Source: Sipunculus nudus
Lineage: Eukaryota; Annelida; Sipuncula; Golfingiida; Sipunculidae
Assembly: GCA_026874595.1 (NCBI GenBank)
Contig: CM049316.1
Coordinates: 44,285,695-44,349,694, forward strand
Direction of reading: 5' to 3'
Length of the DNA stretch: 64,000 bases
Below, piece after piece: positions 38,701 through 51,800 of this stretch; positions within the stretch are counted from its first letter, which is position 1, and every line of letters starts with the position of its first letter. Both the position numbers and the translations under genes were made by a program. The notes under the pieces are model-generated. The model was not told the DNA's origin. It saw only the letters and a program-made list of their open reading frames with translations, and ran no database searches.

Positions 38701-39738
38701 AATTATATTTTCCTGAAAATTTATCAATGGTTCAAAAGTTATGGTGTTCACAAGTGATGACAAAGATGCTGACGACAATGACTATGCAAGACTAAACACT
38801 AAATTTCTCTCCCCCTTGCATGGGAGGGGAGACATACCGTTAATATCTGAACTAAAAAATGATCTGCCCTACATGCAACAAGACGCAAGCTTATCCCCTT
38901 TGGTGAATCATTTAAATATAGGTTGGGTGGTGGTTACTTCATCAAATGCATACTGGGGGCATGATTAATAACAAAGTGACTAGTCCAGTTGAATTGGGCG
39001 GAGTTGTTTGAACTAGGCAGTGGCTATCAATCTCAGAGCCTACACCTAATAGACAAGGTAAAGTGTCTCACACTCTCCACGCTAGGTGAGGAAGCTGGAA
39101 AGGGCTCTGATTGGCTGATCCATAGGGCAGCCTATTTTTTCATAAGGGTGCTAGTGGGTTAGTCCACTATAGTGAAAGAGGAATAGCTGGGGTGTCTTAA
39201 AATACAGTAATACTATATGTGGTGATAAATGGTCTCACCATAGTGAATGTCTGCCTGTGTCCTGAGCCAAGACGGGTTGGTGGGGTCCACTTTGAGGGCG
39301 TGTAGCATCAATTTCTGTACAGAGTCCGTCACAGCATCCACGTTCAGGTTACTGGTGCTGAAGCAGAAAATGCAAACTCAGACATGGGGTCTATTACAGT
39401 TGTTCTATTACTATTACTGTTACTATTACTTTCAATTTCTGATATTACTATTACTATTACTATTACCACATTTTATCTTCTATTACTATTACTATTACTA
39501 TTACTGGGGTATCTATTACTATTACTATTACTATTACATAAACTGATGGGAGGATTCTAGACTCTGCGCAGCCATGAGTGCTATAAACTAGCACTGCAAT
39601 CACATTTTTATATTATATATTAATATTAGAAGCACCTATATTATCCAGTTACCTACACAATTTTCTTATACTGTGTCTGTCATTAACAATAAGCCTAATG
39701 ATACTGGAGATCTTAATTATTTCAGCTTCTTTAATTCT

Positions 39739-39808
<70 letters not shown>

Positions 39809-42800
39809 AAACCTCAATGATTATTGGGGTGTTTTAAGTCAAAATTATAAGATAATTGTATGAACTCTTGAATACATGTAATTTAAAAGCAACCCATTGT
39901 AAAGACCCTGGCATATGTTAAATATTGATTTATAATTGTATGCATACTTGTACATTTTTAATTATTTTCATATATATTTCACATAAATTTATTTTATAGT
40001 ACATACTTCTGTTAAGATTTAATCTTCTTTTGCATAATTAATAAATAATGTTTTCAGTGTAACTAAAAATGGTCTCCAAAGGAATTATTCATGATTATGT
40101 CATATTAATATTTAGTATCAAAGCTGACAATTTAGTCCTTTATGTATGTATCAGGAGAGGAATTTTGGTAGGGCTGTGTCCTGTTTCTTCTGTTTACATC
40201 AAGATTCTGGACAGATTCTAAACTGGAGACAAAAGTACCCCATCTTCTCAAGTGTATATATGTTCATTTGGATATGATGCCATGTTTTATTTTATCACAT
40301 AGTACATCTTGAGAGTGAACAGAGAGGTGGTAAACTTTACAATAATGGTAGCATGCATGGCTTTTATTCTTCAGGCATGCCCTTCTTCATTGCAGCAAAA
40401 CCAGCATAGGATAATTTAGGAATATGGAGACTGATTTAAACTTGTATCAATTTTACAAAACGAATAAAATATTATTTATATCACTTTCACAATTAATTTG
40501 TTATTCAACAATCTTATACTTTAAATTTTGTACATAACAGGATCTAATTATTTGATATCAAAATTTCAGATATTTAATAATAAAATATTAACAGTTACTT
40601 ATATTCTCATATTATATAATCAAATAAATTAATATCTTAAAAAAAAATTGTTCATTTAATTTTCAAAATATAAATTAACATAATTTTAGATACTGAATGA
40701 AGGTCTGCAAAATTGGTATTATGAAATAACAGACAAGTATTAAAAGAATTATTTTAAAAAGTATTTATATAAATTAAATAGACAATACATGTGTGGAGCC
40801 ACCTGTTTAAATCTTATAAACATACAAGATTTAATGTATTCAGGTTTACAAGGTGATCAAGTTACTAAATTTTACATGAATTTTTAGCTTATGACACGAG
40901 CTGGTGTACTCAACTAAGTCAAATTAGACACAAAAATGGTTTATTGTACCTATATTCTGAGAAGGACACATGGTTGATAGGACTGGTTACAACAAATACA
41001 GGATTCTTACACAATAATTCAGATATGGTTAAAATACAGTATTCCAAAACGGAATAAAATCTGCACAATATGAATGTATCATCCACATAAAATACTTGGT
41101 AGAGAACAGATTCAGTGTAAGTCTTACCTGCCGACAGTGAGGGGCCACAGTACTGTGTATTCACTGGCAATCTCAATGGTTATATCATCCTGATATAAAA
41201 GAGTAAATAAGGCATGTACTATAATCATACCAACAAATTTGTATTACATTTTATCTAAGATAAGGAACTGGATTCTATGTACCAGTGTAATAGTCTGTTT
41301 CACCACCTGCTTTCCACCTGTTTTTTTTTTTTAGATAATTTCTGAAAAGTTTATATTTTTCAATTGAAAAACAACAGGTTGAAGTTATAACCTATTGTGG
41401 TAATTTATAATTTTACAATAAATACCCAGTTTATATCCCATCACAATAATCTGGCAGATATGATGAGTCCCTGCATGAGTAGCCATCTTTGCTTGTTATA
41501 TTTTTTAGATTGTTCACATAACATTATCCAATCAGCAGCTGTCAATAGAGGCTGTTTTTGCATGTGACCAATGGCCTTGACCACCATTATAAAGTGGATC
41601 TGATATGTTGTAAAATGTAGACTGATTTCTCATATTTTCAAATAATTCTGTTTCTCAAATAAGATGTAAGGTAGGTATTTATTTACCTTGTTGAAAAATA
41701 GGTCCTTTAATCCTCTACACTATAACTGTTTCCTTTGACCTGTAACTAATAAAACTTTTCTTAGCCACAAATAGGTGGACATGAGGGGATGAAACAGACT
41801 ATAGCTGACTTCAGTGCTGAGACAGTCCCTGACTGTCCAGTACACCTTTATGAAAAAGTGGCCCAAAGTAGGGACAAAATTTTAAGAAATATAGGATAAA
41901 AGTGGGTTCCTAGAAGGAAAAAGGCAAATATATAGAAAATATAGGTATTTACACAACAAGTGTCCCAAGGGTCATGACTCACAGCTGCCAAGTAAGACAT
42001 TCACATAAGGAATTTTATCAGCTGAATGCCAAATTTTGTAGGTGGTATCACAAATCAGCTGAAGCATAGCTCAAAGGATAACAGAGACTTAAATTCAGGT
42101 ATCCAAGGATATTTTTCATGGATCTTTCTGGATGTCAAGTGAGAAGATTCAAGGTCAAGCGGTTACTATTTGTGCCTGGTTAACGGACAGACGGACAATG
42201 GACAAAGACTGATCACTATAGCTCAGATGACTTTCAGTCAGCTGTAAAAAAAGTAAGAAAAATAGAACTAAAACAATAAATAAGCTGAAAGAGTAGAAAA
42301 TGTGTAATCAAGTCTTGTAATTTCAGGAGTCTGGACAGCACCAAATTTGTATCTGCTTACCTTGATGATGTTGTAGAGCTTGGTTAGACATGAGATCAAG
42401 ATGCTCAGAGTTAAGGTATCCTGCAAATACATATATTTAAAAATATATGTATAATTTTTTTACCAAAAAAAAATTTGCAAAAAATACACATACTGAAGTT
42501 GCCTTTTTTGTTCACAAGGGTTTCAAATTCACATATTCTCAATGGGAAAAATCATTGTGAAAATAAAAACCTTCATGAATAAGATGTAATATTTGCACAA
42601 GTGAACAGTATTTTTTCTACAGCTTCAATGGAATCAGATGTATATTGTGCCAGAAGCATCAATATTAACATACATTTTGTTACCCATAATACAAGGTTTA
42701 AACATAAATAATATTAATACTTTCACCTGTTAGTTGTTCCCTTAGCTCCTAGTGCAAATGTTAAGATTTTGCATAAATAGTAGGTAATTGTTATGTATAT

Positions 42801-45800
42801 TGAAAGTTACTGTAAGGTAAATCCAGAAAATGAAACCCTCATAAATGACAGAAGAAGTGAAAATCATAAATATTTAACCTTGTGACTATTGAGCCAGCCC
42901 CGGAAGATACTGTATTTATAATAGATGATGGTACTGTTTGACTTCTGTTGCCTCTCTAGCCATGCCTTGAAAATGCCAGTTTTGGTAAAGTATGCCCTAA
43001 GGGGGGTCCTTTCCCATATTTTCCATAAATCCTGAAAATTTTCACATTATTTCTCAAAGGTACCACTGTACCACCATCTGTCAGCAACTATGTTAACTAT
43101 GCTCAAACACGTTATATTCTGGTAATAAACAAAAGATTTTAATTATTTTATACAGGTTTTAAAAAGATTGGGGAGATGCCTTACCCTGATTCTTGTAGAG
43201 AACGCAATGAACTGTGCCTGGTTAAGGAGACCCAGGTTGGCTTCCCTCTGTATCGTGCTGGAGGTGCCACTTGCGTTTCTTTTCTGCTGTGTTGTCATGG
43301 TGAAGATGTGTAATACTGGGGAAAAAAGTAGAAAAAATTTGAAAACCTGATTTTCTATTAGCTCAACACTGGAGTTTTCTATACTGAACATTAATTTACC
43401 ATAGACCACTATGTTATAACATCAAATTGATAATCTTGGACCAGCAGTTTTTCTATGATGATAATTCATTACTAGAGATGGTATTTCATCACATGTTGGT
43501 TTATCTAATATATCTGTTCAAATATGCCACTTCACCTCTTTTTTCATGAGTTCATTTTAAACTGAAATACAAGGTTTGACAAAATATAATAACATACCTG
43601 TATCCCAGAATTCCCTTGCTGCCTTACGTGCACTTTTTATTACCGGAACGTCTTTGCACAAATCAGCAAGTAGACGACTTAACTGAAGAACAGAATACAT
43701 TAGATATTTAAATTGGTGTGATGGTTATCATATTTCAGAATACATAAAGGGGTATATCTCTGAATGTTTTATACACAATATTTCACCAATTACTGGCAAA
43801 ATCTATTTTACTGTGAATTCAAAGTACACAACTTTATTTGTGACATAAGGATTAAAAGAGCCATATCACAGGCACTTTCATACCTATTAGTATAATACTG
43901 GCTTAAAACATTTTCAATAATACACATTCTCCTACCCTAGACTGAGCACTGAACAATAAATATTGCTTGTCAGTAAGGTTGCCAGTAAGACAAATGGCTG
44001 AAATCCTTCCTTGCTGAATGCCCTGCATTCATAAAAAGCATTTAAATGTATTCATTCACAGAATTAAATGTCATCTTGTAATTGGTTTAAACAAGAAACT
44101 CAGAGGAGATGCCACATTTCACATCCTGTAAAACTCCTAGTAGGTACGATGGATAGTGAATCGCTAATCTTCAATGGTCCAGAGTGTAATAAGCAGAGAA
44201 GTTTATTGATTTTGATTCAGAGGACATAAATATCATTTATGAACATAACATTATGGATATGATGAAAAGAATGGTTGAGCGTTAAAGCTTGCTCAGTGAT
44301 TATATTGTCTGGCAAAGATCAGACAGAAGGCTGCAGTCTCTTAAATGCAGACCAAACAGGTACTCAAACACATTTGCACCGAAAAGGGTTAGATTGTTTC
44401 GACACATCACTATTATAACTTTATTTCTTTTTTTTTGTGCTTACTACTATTATAATACTTTGTCTTTTTTCACTCAGTACTATGTCTTATGTTATCATCC
44501 ACAAGGCAAATTCCTGTATTGGTATGGAACAAATCTTGTCTCTTGTATGTCTTTGTTCCATGTTTCATGACTCACCTCGATTGGGCCACTCTTGGTGTGT
44601 GTGAGACTGGACAGGTATGCCCATTCCTGACAGGACAACAAGAACGGGGCACAGTGCTCTAATGCCTCTTGTCCAGGAGACAGATCTGTTCAAAGTAATA
44701 CATCAACCATCAATACAAAACATATACTGCTGTAAATAATGATAATGTTAAAAGTATTTCATTTAAAGTCATTTCATAATTATATGACTGCATCCAAAAT
44801 GTGTTTACAGTTCTCTTGAACTTTCATTTTAAAGGCACATAATCAGTAGCAATATTAAGCCTATTCTTTCTGGCTATCAGTCTCAGTACCTCTCCTTTCA
44901 GCTGATTAATATCTTATTATGGTTCTGTGAGTGAGCAAACACAGTGCATGTGTGTCAAGTTTTGCACATGCCTGATGCAAAACCATTGCATCACACAGTC
45001 TCAGTACCTCCCCTATCAGCTGATTAATTAATACTTTACTATGGTTCTGTGAGTGAGCAAACATGGTCAACCTGTGTCAAGTTTTGCATATGCATGACCA
45101 ATCACAGACAAGTAGTAGTCCAAACTAGTCCTACATGTTCTCTGATGTATCTCTGCTGGATGGATAATACAGTTGGTGGTCTGAATGCGAATTCATCGAG
45201 GAGCCTATCACAACAGATTTGTGTGATAGGTCCAGGGGCCTCAGCTAAAACGCCCACCAGCATCGCAACATGCAATGTTTCAGCCAGCATGAACATGTAT
45301 CACATTTTTTGGGGGCAAAATCAGTTAGGGTACTCCTGATTGGGCTCAATGCACGGGGTCCAAACAGCAGTTGTAAGATATTTTGAAAAGAAAAAGGAAA
45401 ACGTAGGTGGCTTCTGTGCAATGTTTATGTTGGTGCCAATGATTGTGCCTGGTCCACTTTTTTTAACATTCATGTGCAGGAGTAAGCCTATGGCTTCAGA
45501 GCAATATTTTGGCAGGTACCATTTCATTTCAAAGAGAAGACGCTATTTTTCATGTTAATTCAACTTTGTACATGATAAGGTCTGTTTAAGTTATCAGTGC
45601 ATCAATTGGGTCTATAGTGAATGAATTAGAGACTGAAAGAGCTCATCATTATTTTGTTGCTAGTAATAAAATGTTGTCCAAGTTTCCTCTCTGGAGAGCA
45701 CCACACTGATATAACTGACCTTGTTCTAGTGACAATGATGTGATGCAGGTCTTGACCCTCTTTGTGATGTCAGCTACAGTTGTCTCATCACTGAATGAAC

Positions 45801-48800
45801 CTGTTTCCTCATACTCTGTCAGGTCATTCAGCAGCAGTTCCCATCGCAGCAGTTTAGTAAGACGATACGAGCGGTCCTTCACAGCTGACTCTGTCATCTG
45901 CAGCAGCTGCCTGGCCTGCTTGTACAACTGTACAGTAAGACAAGAAACAATGTAAGAAATTCATTGTTATTTTTATAATTATTTATTACTATTAGCAGTA
46001 GATCTAGTAGTACAGCTGGACAGGGCTTGGACAGCTGAGTGGTAAAACGCTTGGCTCTCTCCACTAGCGACCCAGGTTCGATCCCTGGCGTGGCTATGAG
46101 AGTGGGTTGTAGTTGCCCGTCCAAGGCCGGTGGTTTTCTCCGGTTTCCTCCACCTCTGCAGACTACCGAACGCCATCACCGGAGCCATGGAGAGTGCCTC
46201 GATTAGTTATTATAACTATTTGTACAATCCATATAAAATAAATAAATTTATATTTTAATAGAAACATTAAGGTGAAAAATAATTGAAGATATTATTTGCA
46301 ATTTTATCAAACGAGAGACCTCATTCCTGACTCTAACAATGGGCAGCTTAGTCTTGTCACGGTCCATTGCCTTCATACAGGCGTGTCTGTGGCATGCCCG
46401 GTAACAGAATTGCGCAAGTTTCTCCAGGCATGCCCGCCCACCTTCCCACTTGCTATCATATTTTCAGTTGATGGTTACCGCTGTTTATTAACCTTTTTGT
46501 CGCTTGTATGAGGATGTTTGTCTCATTAAATGTGACATTAATTACCCCAAACCTATCGTTATGTTGTTATTATTTAAAGTTGTGCACCAGTTTTGCTGAT
46601 TGGTTATGATCGATAGTGCATGTTGTTAGTCATGTGACAGTAATACATTTAAAGTTAATGCACACACAGTAGCATTAATAGCGGATCTTCTATAGGGATA
46701 AAATTATTATTATAATTATTATTAACACTAGACCAGGACTAGATGCTAAAAATCCTTAACCCCAACCCAACCACAAAACAAAACTGTTAACAATATCAAC
46801 CCTTTTCGATGCTAATAGTGTAAATGACTACACCTTGTGTAGATGTGAGGTTTATTCACAAAGTTTTTATTTTCACGATAATTTCCCTTTTTCTCTTATG
46901 AAGAAAACTTTAACCATAGTAAAGATGAGATAAAATCTGTAGGTCCTGACCTTCATCTGTAGACAGTGACGAGCCTTGGCGACCATGACGTGTGCTGACA
47001 CTTGTTCCTGGATCATCGGTAGTGATTCTGTAGCCTGCTGCATCTCCTTAGAAACCCTCCACTAAAAGGCAGAGTCAGGTCATTTGATACACAAATAAAT
47101 TGTAACATTTATAAAATGTACACAAATATTCAAAATGTTTACCTCTACATATTTTGGATTTGTCTTGCAAATACAACCTCGTTTACATGTAAGTGAGGGA
47201 AATGAAGCATGACCTGTTGGGCTGTATACAGCACACAAAATTTCAGAACAATCCCTACAGACATTTTTGATTTAGTATTTACTCACTCCCAGCAAAAATT
47301 GTCTTGTGAACTAACAAGTGTTGGATACTAAAGCACTTGAAAGAAGTGTCTGTTTCTCCTGATATTGGAGAATTTCTATATATGATTACAGTACTTTTAA
47401 AGTTTTTTTTTTTTCTTCTGGTTTTGGACCTTGAACACATCAAGTCTGTAGAATGACACCACCTTTCACGATCATATGACAATGTACAACAGTCTAACCA
47501 TACCCGATCACTAAGGTGTGTCAGGTAGAACTTGCTGTGCTTCTGAGACAGTTTGTTGATCAGCTCCTGGATGCTCATTGGCTCATATGTCCACAGCAAA
47601 AGACGCTCGATTTCTCCTGTTTGTACTTCAGGATCACCTGTCAAAAAAGTATCTAAGGTCTCAGAACGATCTCAGAATATGTAAGCATTGTTTTAGTTCT
47701 TCTTTAATTTTTCAAAGTACTGCTCTGATACCCTTTGACTATATCATATTCTGAAAGCTGAGAATGTGCTCTGTCTATCAGTATTTTGAAAATATAAAAA
47801 TTATTTCAGGTTTAAAATTGAGCAGAATCAGCAGAACTGAGAAAATTAAAAGCATTATAATGAAACATCTATTGTATTGAGGAAGTGGTGTGGATGGTCT
47901 CTGTGATGTCATTTGAATGCCATTGTAACACTGAATCAATGACCAACTGTCTCCTTGTGGACACACTTGAGTATAATCATAAGACAATAGGGTTATAGGT
48001 ATATATTCTGAACATGTGTATTTGAAATTATAAACAAGGCCTACAGGCCTAATGCGAACCTGTGCAGAGTTTGGGAGTGTGAATGGAGGTTTATTTTTAA
48101 AATTTAATATTGATCCTTTTAAGTCCTGCATATCTACCTTAGTCATTATGATTTCAGCAAAATGGACATTTTGGACCTGCAAGTTTCAGACTAGGACATT
48201 TTAAAACTAGAATATGGGTAGTCAACAAGCGACTATGTGTGTCCTCAGAAATCAGAGTGGGACGGGTGAAGTGAGGCATGGATTAAGTGGCAAGGGAAAT
48301 AGAGTGAGGTGTGTTGCATATTAGCATGGATGTTTGCAGCGTAAATGTGAATGTAGGTGGTGCCACCTGTCATAAAGTCAGGAAAATTGTCCAGGATGTA
48401 TAAACCTGCAAAATTTCAGGTGGATAAGTCAAACCACTGATGAGAAATGAGTGATTTTATCCAAAGGCAGATGAACAGATTGACGCTGTGCATAAGTGGT
48501 TGCAGGTGGTGCCACCAGTTTTGCCTATGATGAAGAGCTATGTGAGATCTATACACATGCAAAATTTTGGCCCAATCGGTCAAACGGTTCCCAAGATATG
48601 AGCTTGAATGTCTGCAGAGTAAACCTGAATGTAGGTGGAGCCACCTATCATAAAATCGAGAAAGCTTTCCAGGATGTATAAACCTGCAAAATTTCAGGTA
48701 GATATGTCAAACCACTGCTGAGATATGAGTGATTTTACACCAAGGCAGATGAACCGATGGATGCTGTGCATAAATGGTTGCAGGTGGCGCCTCCAGTTTT

Positions 48801-51800
48801 GCATAGAATGAAGAGCTATGTGAGATCTATACACATGCAAAATTTTGGCCCAATCTGTCAAACATTTCCTGAGATATGAGCTTGGATGTCTGCAGAGTAA
48901 ACGTGAATGTAGGTGGTGCCACCTGTCATAAATCGGGAAAGCTATCCAGGATGTATAAACCTGCAAAATTTCTGGTGGAAAAGTCAAACCACTGCTGAGA
49001 TATGAGTGATATTATCCCAAAACAGATGAACAGATGGTCGCTGTGCAAAAATGGTTGCAGGTGGCGCCACCAGTTTTGCCTATTATGAAGAGCTATGTGA
49101 GATCTATACACATGCAAAATTTTGGCCCAATCAGTCAAACAGTTCCCGGGGTATGAGCTTGGATGTCTGTAGAGTAAACGTGAATGTAGGTGGCGCCAAC
49201 TGTCATAAAATCGAGAAACCTGTCCAGGATGTATTAACCTGCAAAATTTCAGGTGGATAAGTCATACCACTGCTGAGATATGAGTGATATTATCCCAAGG
49301 CAGATGAACAGATGGACACTGTGCAAAAATGGTTGCAGGTGGCGCCACCATTTTTAGTGTATGTTATAAAGCTATAAAAGGGCTACATTTGTGCAAAATT
49401 TTTAGCCTGATTGGTCAAACGGTTCCCGAGATATGTGGGTTTATGTGTGGAAACAGACACACGAATGGACGCTGGGCAGCAAGGAAAGATCATGGGTCAA
49501 CAAAAAATGAGGGTGCAGCAGTTCACATGTGACCTGATGATAAACCCGATTCGCTTAAAATGCAAACCAAGTTTTTTCAAACAGTTGAAAGATATGGTTC
49601 CAATAATCTGGTCAGTTGCCATGGTGATGTCTGGACCCCACCTGTTTGTACTGAGTGACCTCTTGACTTGGCTGCTGAAACTCATTGTCAAATCTGTTTT
49701 CAAATACAGAAAGCCTTTTTCAATTGGCTACAATGCTTTTTTTAAACTGTATTTACCCAATCTATTTTTATAAAACTGGCAGAACCCTATTGTAGAATAA
49801 TTCTTGTAAAGTTTAAACCAATCAGCTTAAAAGTTTCATCATAAATCAGTGTATAAGCTAGAAGAGTTTAAAATTACATTTTCGCTTGTAAAGAACACAT
49901 CAATGTAGGTGGCGCCACCAATACCTCAAAATCAGATATGACATATGTGACAAACATTGGTATAAAATTTGGTGATTATAGCTCTAGCCGTTTCTGAGAT
50001 TTTAATTTTAGTGTGCTTTTTTGGACAGATGACTAAGTTCAACCTCCTGTAACTCGGCCAAAAATCTCCGAACTGGAACCATTTGAACAAACTTGAGAGA
50101 GATTGTTCCAGGGATCATTTCTGTGAAATATTGGACAATTTAGCTGGACTGTTTCGGGGAAGAAGATTTTTAAAGCTTTTTTAGCTTTTTTAGCTTTTTC
50201 CCTATAAAATCTAAGAAAATGCAGTAAGAAAAAAATAAACAAAATCCGATATAGTTTTTTGGATGACTGATTATTTGCAAAAAGTTTGATGATGCTAGCT
50301 CCTGCCGTTTTAGAGATAGATATGGTTAACGTACAGACAACGCACGACGCCGCACCATCGCATAAGCTCACAGGTTCGCTAAAAATAAACCATTTTGCTC
50401 CTCATATGTCTGCATTTTAGTTTACTATTTAAATGGATTAAAAAGAAACACCACAAAAACAGGGGAGCTGAAACAGTAAATAGACAAATACCCCTTATTC
50501 ACACTAAACAGTTCTTGAAATTTTTTGTCACTGCAGATAAATCAAACCAGTTGAAAAATGATTTGAAAACAAGTTCATATGGGCAACTGATGCCAAAGCT
50601 AGAGGTGTACATTTCATATGTAAAACTATGTAACAACATGCTGACACAAGCATTTGGGCTTGTGCTATAACCCTGTTGCAGTATAAAGAAAATAGCTAGA
50701 CTTTTTGGATGTGATTTGACTCTTTGACAAAGCAGATTTGAAACATGCTGAGTGTAATTCAAAAGTTTTGGCCAAAACAGACTGAAAAAGATTTGGATTG
50801 CTAGGTGAAATTTGTCTGATTCAATTTTACATTTGCATTATGAAAGGGATATTGTGGGTCGGTGCACTTTTTTCTTAAATATTTTTTAGTTGAAGGTAAC
50901 CGAATCCCATATTTTATGCTGACTAAGCTAAATTTTCAGCTAAAGGATATACATCAGCAGAGATCCATCTTTGGTTTAGGACTAATGACAGTGCTGTTGT
51001 ACACACTTCTAGTCATTTTTATTTTATATCCTACGCCATCTAAGCCCGGTGTTTACAACACCTGTAGGTCCTGGGTGTAACCTGGTAAATTGCTGTGTAC
51101 TGCTCTGTCTTACCTGATGGCGGAACCTGCCAGCCAGAAAGCAGGTCCACTTTGCCTTTAGGTGTGTCTGTAATGGTTTTCAGCTGATCTAGCTCCTCAA
51201 CTGACAAGTGTGTTGCTATTGGTCCACGGCGCACACGTTTTGAGATTCCCACATCTTCTGGCAGTGACTGGACTAGATATCTGTAATGAAGATACAGAGC
51301 TGTGATTAAACAAGACTCACCTTTTACAATTCTAAATGTATTAGAAATCATTTTTTATATTGTAAATTAAGCTACACAAATTACAAATTTGTGATTTTCA
51401 TCTATATAATATCTATTTTATATATGTCTAATATTTATGCAGGTTTTGCTAGTGTGACATGAACGGTCTATTGTGTAAGCATTTAATTTCACAACTCTTG
51501 TGCAAGGTAGTGAAGGTTTCATATGATACCAACTAGAAAAAAAAACTGAGAAAAACTAGAATACGAGTAGTCTAAAAGTGACTATGTGTATTTGCCAAAA
51601 TCAGAATGCTATGGGTGAAGTGAGGCATGGATTTCAGACCATCAGTGTTATGGTTCTGATGCTCAATATGTCAAACAGGCTGTGAGATGTTAGCATTGAT
51701 TTTGGGCCATGTAAAAATGATCGCAGGTGGTGCAACTTGTCAACTGAATGAGAAAGCTATCCAAGATGTATACAATGCAGACTTTCAGGTGGGTAAGTCA

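Noticed and set aside
46022-46095. Possible tRNA gene (A and B boxes)
   Set aside because: Acceptor and anticodon arms do not pair and a SINE body and tail follow, so I call it a SINE head.
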